A stretch of DNA of 13,399 nucleotides from an uncultured Alphaproteobacteria bacterium (GTDB taxonomy: Bacteria; Pseudomonadota; Alphaproteobacteria; Rs-D84), in contig CAMZDE010000026.1 in assembly GCA_947305255.1 (NCBI GenBank), forward strand, positions 1-13,399, written 5' to 3'. Shown piece after piece: positions 5,431 through 11,753 of this stretch. Below the pieces are notes generated by a model. It was not told where the DNA came from and searched no databases. It worked only from the letters and a program-made list of their open reading frames with translations. Position numbers and translations under genes: made by a program. Numbering within the stretch: position 1 is the stretch's first letter; each line of letters opens with the position of its first letter.

Positions 5431-8400
5431 TTAGAAATTATATCTGAATTTCACACGACCAGATTGTGAAGTGTAATCTTCGCGGGCTTCGATATCATAG
5501 TTCAAAGACAAATCGAAACCTTTATAATTTACACCCATTCCGATACCAAATTCACCACCTATACGGGACAAACGTTCACCGTCCAGCACATAAGAATTCA
5601 CACCTGGCATCGTAACAGTCGCAGTCTGTTTATCAGACACAATGTCGTATTTAACCGCGTAACGCAATTCTGGACGTACGGTTAAACGTTTGGTCGCTTT
5701 GATATCGAACGCGTATTTTGTTCCCAAAGACGCAGTCAGATAATCTGAGCTTTCCAGTTTGTTTTTAACATCCAACGAATTAGTGTAATCAGACGCATCT
5801 ACGTGCATATAACGCAATGCTAATTCTGGGGTTACACCACCGGCAAAATCATAACCTGTGGCAATATTTGCACCATACGCATTGACGTCATAATCTGCCG
5901 TAACACCTGTTCCCAGCGCAATACCTTTTTCTGAATAATCAGACATAGTGTAATTCGCAATCGCGTTCACGTACCATGCGCTTGGTTTATATTGACCGTA
6001 CAAGAACACCGAAGACGAATCGATTTCTGTATCACGTGCGGTCGCTGTCACATCAGAATGCGCGAACGCATACCCCGCACCAATCGTCCAGTTTTTGTTG
6101 ATTGTGCCGTCCATACCCGCAGCAATCCCGCGTGTATATCCATTAAACGCATCATTCTGTTTTGATTTATTAAAGATGCCTTGGGCCCAAACGCCACCAG
6201 ATGTCATCTTTACATCACCACCATTACGTCCAACGGTCGGCATAGACATACGACCCGACGCCAAGGACGTCACAGTGCTTTGGACAGACGACGATACAGA
6301 TTGAACAACCGATTCTGTTTCCGGATGTATCGCCTTGGCTGCATGTTCAACCGATGCGGTATCACCGGACGCCAACGCATCTTGCAATCTCAAAGACATA
6401 TCTTGCATTTGCGCTGAATCTGAACTAGAAGCTGCCATAGCAACAGAAGTGATAACCGCGCCCGCTTCTTTATCCAAACCAGTATCTGCAATAATGTCAT
6501 CCACAGGTCTCAGCGATACAGTAATTGTATCCCCCGCGTCGTTCCATGCGATATCATACAAATTCGAATCGAATAAAACATCTGCATCGATTATATCATC
6601 TCTGAATACTTCGTATTCGCCGACGCCCTTCAAAGACAAATTCAACGAACCATTTTCAGACACATTAAATGTTTCTACATCAAAGTATGCATATTTATTA
6701 GCATTCAACAACGTCGCATTCAATGTTCCGTTCAGGTTGACAGTATTTTGAACTATCGACGCAACACCCATATTCAACGTTGCACCATCTGCAATCGTCA
6801 AAGCACCAGTTCCATCGATACCGCCATCCATAGTGGTTGTTCCGCTCAAAACATTCACAACACCAAGATTGTAAATATCATTCGCAACACCATTCGCAGT
6901 ATTACCAGTAAATGTATTTGTCCCAGCAAAAACGATATCACCGTTATTATAAATTGCACCACCATTTGTCGTTGCCGTGTTACCAGTAAACGTTGTGTCT
7001 GTTATTGTTGCACCATATTTAGTCACGACTTCTTCCGCCACAGTATTCTTCAAAGAATTCGCAATGGCACCACCATAGACAGCACTATTGGTATTAAACG
7101 TCCCGCCAGAAACAGCCAAAGAACTATCGGCCCCTGGTTGTGCAGAAGATATGCCACGTGTAGAAATAGCACCACCCCATGTTCCTGACTTATTCGATTC
7201 AAACGTCGAGTCTATGATTGTTGCGATACTGTCATCATACATAAATATCGCACCACCACCTTCATTAGAATCATTCAAATTTGTACCTATCGCAGTTCCC
7301 AACGTTCTATTATTTACAAACGAAGAATTCGAGATGTTCAATTTAGAATCAGAATTCAACGCACCACCTTCTGCACCAGCTATGTTGTTTGTAAATTGCG
7401 AATTATTTATACCCAAAATTTCGCCATAAGACCACAACGGCCCGTTGCTAAAATATTTATATCTTGTGACCATTGATTGACCAATGGCGCCACCGGTTCC
7501 CCAATACATGCCATCGTCATCAATGTAGAACGCTTCGTTACCACTAAATGATGTTCCGTTTATTTGAACTGTCTTCAAATTTTCGGCCAACATTTCAGAT
7601 GTTATTGGATTATCATTTGGTCCTGTCCCTGTGTTCGCTTTCACAGAATATTGTCCGTTAACCAGAACTGCACCACCCAACGCACTGGTCGAACCTGTTG
7701 CTTTATTATTTGTAAATACAGCATCACTTATAAGAACTGCACGGTTAGAAGTTGGTAAATAAACCGCCCCCGCCTGTTGTGCCGTGTTATTATAAAATTT
7801 AGCTGTTATACCTATTGTCTGTTCTGGATTATAAGCATCAAGAAAAATCGCTCCCCCAGAACCAGTTGCAGAATTACCTTCAAATGTCGCGCCATTCAAT
7901 GCAAAAGAAGATTTACTGTCTTTAACATAAATGGCACCACCCTTACCACCGTTCGGATACACTGCCGCATTATTTTTGAACAATGTATCTTGATGCAAAG
8001 TCAAGGTTGACCCGTTCTCCATATAAATGCCCCCCCCATTACCAGCCTTATTATTCTGGAATTTTACCCCTTCATCAACGATTACATCAGAGTTATTGGC
8101 ATATAAAACGCCCCCAACAGTAGCACCTCCACTAACCGTCACATTCATAACAGCATTCTTAAATGAAGAATCTTTTATATTTACATTGTGGTTATACAAA
8201 GACGCCACACCACCCAATTTATTAGTGGTGGCCGAACCATCAACATTAACATTATCTATCACAATATTACCAAGTTTTTCAGTAGCTGTCGTGTTTCTTG
8301 TTGAAATCAACGCGCCACCAGAAATAGAAAACGGATTATCAATTGCACTCATGTTTTTCAATGTGAAATCAACATTGTCTTCTATTACAAAATTGCCCGG

Positions 8401-9240
8401 CAAAGCCACAACGTTACCATCATACATACCCGCAGCCGCCGATGATAAAGTCTTTGTATCATGCAACGTTTTCACCAACACCGTTGACGTAGCAGATGAT
8501 GGCGCAATATAATATTCATTATCCCCAGCAAGATACGTCACATGTGGTTTTTCTGTCGCTTGAATTGTGAAAGTTTCATGTTCTTTGACGGTACAATTGC
8601 CTTCGCCATCAACAGCAAAACCATCTATCGCCACCTGGTTAGCCGCAGCGGTTGACATTGTGGAATAAAACTTTGTGGACACAGTGATATCTTCAATAGT
8701 TGGTTCAGTCTTGTTCACATAAGCATATATCAAATTATCATTTTCATCTTTGAAAGCCAGGTATTTACCTGAACTATCCTCTGCAGAATATGTCACTGCT
8801 TTTTCTGTCCCGCTATCCACAGAATACTGATAAGCAGAAGAAGGGCCTATTTTCATTGTGACAGTTCCAAATTCTTGTGTTCTGTCTGCATCAGAATAAA
8901 CCACTGTCCCAACATTCATCGAAGAAGACGCACCATATATTGTCCCAGACGTTTCATCTGTTTTTGTGTAATCCCAAACATAACTACTGGTGGCTTCACC
9001 TTGTTGCGTGGCATTAAATACAGTGCCAGACAATACATGACCGCCACCATCAACAACAGTGTCCGCAACAACATTCGAAGCAGCCCCCAAAATCAAATCA
9101 CCAGACAAAGTTACATTACCACCGTTTTCTAACGCTGCCGTAAAATCTGCAAAATTGTCCACATTTACAGCCACCGCAGGCATTATCAACAATGCAGGCA
9201 AAATTGATATCCCCCATAATAAATTACGAGATTTTTTCAT
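5431..9240 (-). CDS. Autotransporter with Pmp-like repeat passenger
   Basis: This 1269-residue protein is a type Va autotransporter: a signal peptide (1-24, ending P-A-V-A), a long passenger exposed at the surface, and a 12-strand outer-membrane barrel from about residue 1015 to the terminal phenylalanine (ending V-K-F-R-Y-N-F). From about residue 370 to 820 the passenger carries roughly a dozen repeats pairing F-x-x-N with G-G-A-I, such as F-E-G-N-S-A-T-G-S-G-G-A-I-F. This is the signature of chlamydial polymorphic membrane proteins and implies a right-handed beta helix. A Ser/Ala/Gln-rich helical linker precedes the barrel. GGAG lies upstream of the ATG. No protease triad was recognised, so an adhesin or surface-coat role is the better guess. 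It is convergent with the recombinase gene. Upstream DNA (9241-9340) is AT-rich with no clear promoter. Confidence 0.9.
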   Translation of the reverse strand: MKKSRNLLWGISILPALLIMPAVAVNVDNFADFTAALENGGNVTLSGDLILGAASNVVADTVVDGGGHVLSGTVFNATQQGEATSSYVWDYTKTDETSGTIYGASSSMNVGTVVYSDADRTQEFGTVTMKIGPSSAYQYSVDSGTEKAVTYSAEDSSGKYLAFKDENDNLIYAYVNKTEPTIEDITVSTKFYSTMSTAAANQVAIDGFAVDGEGNCTVKEHETFTIQATEKPHVTYLAGDNEYYIAPSSATSTVLVKTLHDTKTLSSAAAGMYDGNVVALPGNFVIEDNVDFTLKNMSAIDNPFSISGGALISTRNTTATEKLGNIVIDNVNVDGSATTNKLGGVASLYNHNVNIKDSSFKNAVMNVTVSGGATVGGVLYANNSDVIVDEGVKFQNNKAGNGGGIYMENGSTLTLHQDTLFKNNAAVYPNGGKGGAIYVKDSKSSFALNGATFEGNSATGSGGAIFLDAYNPEQTIGITAKFYNNTAQQAGAVYLPTSNRAVLISDAVFTNNKATGSTSALGGAVLVNGQYSVKANTGTGPNDNPITSEMLAENLKTVQINGTSFSGNEAFYIDDDGMYWGTGGAIGQSMVTRYKYFSNGPLWSYGEILGINNSQFTNNIAGAEGGALNSDSKLNISNSSFVNNRTLGTAIGTNLNDSNEGGGAIFMYDDSIATIIDSTFESNKSGTWGGAISTRGISSAQPGADSSLAVSGGTFNTNSAVYGGAIANSLKNTVAEEVVTKYGATITDTTFTGNTATTNGGAIYNNGDIVFAGTNTFTGNTANGVANDIYNLGVVNVLSGTTTMDGGIDGTGALTIADGATLNMGVASIVQNTVNLNGTLNATLLNANKYAYFDVETFNVSENGSLNLSLKGVGEYEVFRDDIIDADVLFDSNLYDIAWNDAGDTITVSLRPVDDIIADTGLDKEAGAVITSVAMAASSSDSAQMQDMSLRLQDALASGDTASVEHAAKAIHPETESVVQSVSSSVQSTVTSLASGRMSMPTVGRNGGDVKMTSGGVWAQGIFNKSKQNDAFNGYTRGIAAGMDGTINKNWTIGAGYAFAHSDVTATARDTEIDSSSVFLYGQYKPSAWYVNAIANYTMSDYSEKGIALGTGVTADYDVNAYGANIATGYDFAGGVTPELALRYMHVDASDYTNSLDVKNKLESSDYLTASLGTKYAFDIKATKRLTVRPELRYAVKYDIVSDKQTATVTMPGVNSYVLDGERLSRIGGEFGIGMGVNYKGFDLSLNYDIEAREDYTSQSGRVKFRYNF

Positions 9241-9351
9241 GAGCCTTTCTCCTTTCTTTTTATCTCACACATTAAAAGCCTAGTATATATAAAAATATAA
9301 ATCAACTTTTTTGTTATAACGGTAATATACTAATGTCCACGGGGCGACACT

Positions 9352-9372
9352 GAATTTTCTTAACGAAAATTC
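9352..9372. repeat. Hairpin just before gene-tail relic A
   Basis: Eight-base arms GAATTTTC and GAAAATTC enclose TTAAC. The right arm overlaps the first codons of the conserved tail. A hairpin of different sequence occupies nearly the same place before relic B (10653-10671). There is no T-run, so it is not a standard terminator. Confidence 0.5.
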
Positions 9373-9472
9373 TTGGTTGGGGTACATATACAGTTCGCGA
9401 ACCGATTTAATCGAAATCAGACAAGAGATTGGTGAAGCGAAAGAGAAATTAAACCCGCCGAATTTATATTGA
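9368..9472 (+). pseudogene. Gene-tail relic A (34 codons and stop)
   Basis: The plus strand encodes a C-terminal peptide beginning N-S-W-L and ending P-P-N-L-Y-stop. It lines up with the tail at 10673-10789: N-S-W-L, S-R-T, Q-E-I, K-x-K-L and P-N-L are shared, 19 of 34 residues, while the DNA differs at many codon third positions. That pattern points to a once-translated protein rather than a recent DNA duplication. The frame is closed by a stop about 45 bases upstream and has no start codon, so the rest of the gene is missing. The last part is predicted helical and charged. I do not recognise the parent family. Confidence 0.5.
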
Positions 9473-9480
9473 TTTTTTAT

Positions 9481-10122
9481 CTAACCTTGTTCATGACCAA
9501 AATTTTGTGCAATAACTTGAGTCATCATTTTATTTGTTTTCCATTGTCTAAATTTATCTAAATCATCTTGCGTTCCCAAAATATGAATTTGCTTTGGATC
9601 AAAAACGACAACTTCGCCCCTTTCGCCGCCCCATATGATAGAATCATAGCCTGCATCACTAAGTTTTTTATAATCTTTATCAGTTATTTTTGCCGGCCAA
9701 AAAACATCTTCATTTATTGCCTTTCTTATTTGTAAAGCGAACCAAACATCTGTGAACACAGGTTTTTCTGCATTCACAAAAACACAATATATCTGTCTAT
9801 CTTTTCTTTTGTGTCCTCTGGTATATTGCTTTGCCATACCTTTGTCCGCAGTAAAATAAATTCCATAATCTTTTGTAGCAGTTCCTATTCCTTTGTTTTT
9901 CTTAAAATTTGGGTCTTTTGGTGTCATAAATTTATCTATACCCTTTCTGCCACCATGAAACAAAACCTGCCTAGATTTACTATTTGGGAATATAGTCTGA
10001 ACATATTCCATATATTCGTTTCTTGAACCTATTTTTTCTATTTCTGGATTTTGTTCGAATACATAATCCCAATTATTTAAAATACGCTTGGCTTCAATAA
10101 ATTTTTTTATCTTATCAAACAT
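9481..10122 (-). CDS. ART-fold (ADP-ribosyltransferase-like) protein
   Basis: This 213-residue protein resembles the ART domains found in phage polyvalent proteins and MuF-type toxins, enzymes that move ADP-ribose from NAD onto a target. Landmarks in order are V-L-F-H-G-G at 53-58 (first NAD-contact histidine), Y-G-I-Y-F-T at 86-91 followed by a helix with A-K-Q-Y (97-100), V-F-V-N-A-E-K-P at 114-121, G-Y-D-S-I-I-W at 158-164, and G-E-V-V-V-F-D-P-K-Q-I at 169-179, where Glu170 is the likely catalytic acid. This H-Y-E arrangement appears complete. There is no signal peptide or membrane segment, so it would act in the cytosol unless delivered otherwise. GGAG lies 7 bases before the ATG. It stands alone, with no phage structural or secretion gene beside it, and is divergent from a secreted-protein gene. 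Target and role are unknown. Confidence 0.65.
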   Translation of the reverse strand: MFDKIKKFIEAKRILNNWDYVFEQNPEIEKIGSRNEYMEYVQTIFPNSKSRQVLFHGGRKGIDKFMTPKDPNFKKNKGIGTATKDYGIYFTADKGMAKQYTRGHKRKDRQIYCVFVNAEKPVFTDVWFALQIRKAINEDVFWPAKITDKDYKKLSDAGYDSIIWGGERGEVVVFDPKQIHILGTQDDLDKFRQWKTNKMMTQVIAQNFGHEQG

Positions 10123-10202
10123 AACATTCTCCGATATTCAACAAGAATTGTATCATAAAAACCCGAAAGCAAAAACCTTTTTTTGACACATATTCACTGA
10201 AT

Positions 10203-10231
10203 TTGCATTAAACAATTTTAAATGTTATAGT
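10203..10231 (+). promoter_or_regulatory. Candidate promoter of the small secreted-protein gene
   Basis: TTGCAT (10203-10208) is followed after 17 bases by TATAGT (10226-10231), a five-of-six match to the -10 consensus, about 24 bases before the start codon. A perfect TTGACA -35 hexamer at 10183-10188 lies further up but has no good -10 partner at normal spacing. The MarR-type gene has a promoter with the same TTGCAT and 17-base spacing. Confidence 0.4.
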
Positions 10232-10254
10232 GATACGGCAAGAGGAGAAAAAAT

Positions 10255-10610
10255 ATGTTATCTAAAAAAATGTTGTATTCGGACTTCTTTTATTCTTTAT
10301 TTGTCCAAATTATGCATATTCCATTACAGACAAAGCCCCAGAACAAATTTTTTGTCATTATGACATTGGTGATTGGTACGGCAGTTCAAAATATGACGAA
10401 CAGTCCGATAAAATAATTATTAAAAATTGCGCTTGGGGAATAGGATACGATTGTAATACTTATGAAATTCCTAAACTGGTTGAATTAGACAACATAAAAG
10501 TGTACTACAACAAAAAACATCCTGAAAACATATTTATAAACACTGATGGACATTGGAAATGGAATAATGCAGGTTGTGATTTTAATAATATCGATACCGA
10601 GATAAATTAA
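10255..10610 (+). pseudogene. Small secreted Cys-containing protein, frame broken at an A7 tract
   Basis: An ATG at 10255 with a strong AGAGGAG site upstream opens M-L-S-K-K, but the frame then shifts. The long open frame, ending at 10608-10610, continues N-V-V-F-G-L-L-L-F-F-I-C, a typical signal-peptide core, followed by about 95 residues. One extra A in the seven-A run at 10264-10270 would join the two into a 118-residue secreted protein. The mature part has four cysteines (in F-C-H-Y, K-N-C-A-W, Y-D-C-N-T and A-G-C-D-F), enough for two disulfides, and no domain I recognise. The intact promoter, ribosome-binding site and long reading frame suggest a recent lesion, a sequencing error, or expression by slippage on the A-tract. 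It is divergent from the ART-like gene; a functional link is only a guess. Confidence 0.6.
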
Positions 10611-10652
10611 AGTTGTACGGTCGAACCGCAACCACAAAACAACCAAAAATTA

Positions 10653-10671
10653 AACCGGCAAAATGCCGGTT
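10653..10671. repeat. Hairpin just before gene-tail relic B
   Basis: Eight-base arms AACCGGCA and TGCCGGTT enclose an AAA loop. It lies 42 bases past the stop of the secreted-protein frame and ends one base before relic B. It lacks a T-run, so termination is only possible, not shown. Confidence 0.5.
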
Positions 10672-10672
10672 G

Positions 10673-10789
10673 AATTCTTGGTTGTGCTCGGTGTGCAATT
10701 CACGAACACTCGAATACAACGACATCATTACGATAGGCCAAGAGATTCAGCAAGTCAAGAATAAACTAGGCCTACCCAACTTGCATTAA
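10673..10789 (+). pseudogene. Gene-tail relic B (38 codons and stop)
   Basis: The second copy of the conserved tail begins N-S-W-L-C-S-V-C-N-S-R-T and ends K-L-G-L-P-N-L-H-stop. Relative to relic A it has a four-residue insertion after S-R-T and a cleaner G-Q-E-I helix. The frame stays open upstream to about 10600 but contains no ATG; a TTG at 10614-10616 is a possible start without a convincing ribosome-binding site, which would give a roughly 57-residue product. It may therefore be a small gene rather than a relic. The rest of 10611-10947 holds the hairpin before it and the small minus-strand ORF after it. Confidence 0.45.
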
Positions 10790-10917
10790 GCTTTTTTGTC
10801 GATTTTTACCTGTTCCCCAAAATCACATTTCAATGCACCGATAATATTTCCACCTGCCAACTTTGATGTAAATAAGTCTATTTTACAGTAAAAGCCCTTT
10901 ATTACGCGTGGGGACAC
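10786..10917 (-). CDS. Possible 43-residue protein or C-terminal remnant
   Basis: On the minus strand an open frame from a GTG at 10917 to a TAA at 10786 reads S-P-R-V-I-K-G-F-Y-C-K-I-D-L-F-T-S-K-L after the first residue and ends in G-E-Q-V-K-I-D-K-K-A. The balanced, protein-like composition is why it is listed. There is no ribosome-binding site at the GTG, so it may be the tail of a gene whose front is lost or frameshifted. It lies 30 bases beyond the MarR-type gene on the same strand and its stop overlaps that of relic B on the opposite strand. I do not recognise the family. Confidence 0.3.
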   Translation of the reverse strand: MSPRVIKGFYCKIDLFTSKLAGGNIIGALKCDFGEQVKIDKKA

Positions 10918-10947
10918 TTTTTATCAATGGCTTATTCAGTAAAAACA

Positions 10948-11535
10948 TCAATATTCATCTTCTATTTCCCATGAAACAAACTTCTTATTTTTAGACACCA
11001 TATTTAATATATCTTCTTTGCCGGTCGTATACCTACACAATTTATGAACCTGATTACATATACTTTGTAAATAATCATATTTTACAGATGGCGATTTTTT
11101 ATCCATTTCTTTCATATTATTTAAAACATTATCCATAAAAAACATCATTTGTTCTGCTTGCTTTTCCCCTGCGGGTGTTAATTTTAAAATTCTGCGCCGT
11201 TTATTATTTGGGTCTGGTATCATAGTTATCAATGCAGTTTCTTCGGTTGCTTTTGGAACGGTATGTTGGGCGATAATGTTCCCGAGTGTGCCACCAGGTA
11301 TACCATAATCCCGTGCAATATCCGCCTGTGTTAAATTTTCCCTAAAATGCAACGCCATTAACATCTTTGTCAGATTTATATCTTTTGTGGCGTTTTCAAT
11401 ATAATGTTGAATGTGAAAAACCAATGCAAAAATATCATGCAATAATGATAATTGGGCTTCTTCACCATATTTTATCAAATTTTCTGCTTCTTGTTCTTTG
11501 CGATAATTGATTTCTTCCCATGTTTCTTGACGCAT
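10948..11535 (-). CDS. MarR-type winged-helix transcriptional regulator
   Basis: This 195-residue protein has the MarR layout: helical dimer regions around a central winged helix. The helix-turn-helix is at about residues 68-90 (L-T-Q-A-D-I-A-R-D-Y-G-I-P-G-G-T-L), the wing follows with N-N-K-R-R-R-I-L-K-L-T-P-A-G-E, whose L-T-P-A-G is a hallmark of the family, and a long C-terminal helix continues the dimer interface. The tail after about residue 150 is longer than in most MarR proteins. The ATG at 11535 is preferred over a GTG six bases earlier because AAGGGTGA sits at the right distance for the ATG and would touch the GTG. It is divergent from the DNA methyltransferase gene, 218 bases start to start, so it may control that gene as well as itself. 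The ligand is unknown. Confidence 0.75.
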   Translation of the reverse strand: MRQETWEEINYRKEQEAENLIKYGEEAQLSLLHDIFALVFHIQHYIENATKDINLTKMLMALHFRENLTQADIARDYGIPGGTLGNIIAQHTVPKATEETALITMIPDPNNKRRRILKLTPAGEKQAEQMMFFMDNVLNNMKEMDKKSPSVKYDYLQSICNQVHKLCRYTTGKEDILNMVSKNKKFVSWEIEDEY

Positions 11536-11551
11536 ATTCACCCTTTTTATC

Positions 11552-11563
11552 TTCCATTTGGAA
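11552..11563. promoter_or_regulatory. Palindrome at the MarR-type gene promoter; possible operator
   Basis: TTCCA and TGGAA are exact inverted repeats around TT. The site begins at the -10 element and covers the expected transcription start of the regulator gene, where an autorepressor would bind. Short, and chosen by eye. Confidence 0.35.
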
Positions 11564-11591
11564 TATTAAAACACCCCTAAATTTAATGCAA
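11563..11591 (-). promoter_or_regulatory. Candidate promoter of the MarR-type gene
   Basis: On the minus strand TTGCAT (11586-11591) and TAATAT (11563-11568) are 17 bases apart, and the start codon is about 28 bases beyond the -10 element. The rest of the divergent spacer, up to 11753, is extremely AT-rich, and no convincing promoter for the methyltransferase was seen. Confidence 0.4.
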
Positions 11592-11753
11592 ACGAAAAAT
11601 ATTTATAAAAAAATAAAAAAATTTTTGCTTTATAACCAATTGTTTTTAGCGTTTTTTTATTTTTTGAATTTACGATTTTTAAAATTTTTTTACGAAAACC
11701 CCTTTCAGCAACAGTTCTGAATAAATGTATCGAAAAAAATAAAGGAGTTTAAA

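Noticed and set aside
9753..9764. CTGTG-AA-CACAG palindrome inside the ART-like gene
   Set aside because: Short, inside a coding sequence, and its flanks do not match the 4583-4610 dyad.
10255..10416. 53-codon frame from the same ATG as the secreted protein
   Set aside because: After the A7 tract it reads low-quality sequence with no signal peptide, while the neighbouring phase continues as a convincing secreted protein; it is the out-of-frame product.
9352..10789. Integron gene-cassette array, with the hairpins as attC sites
   Set aside because: The genes are divergent rather than in one direction, and no GTTRRRY/RYYYAAC core pairs were found at the hairpins.
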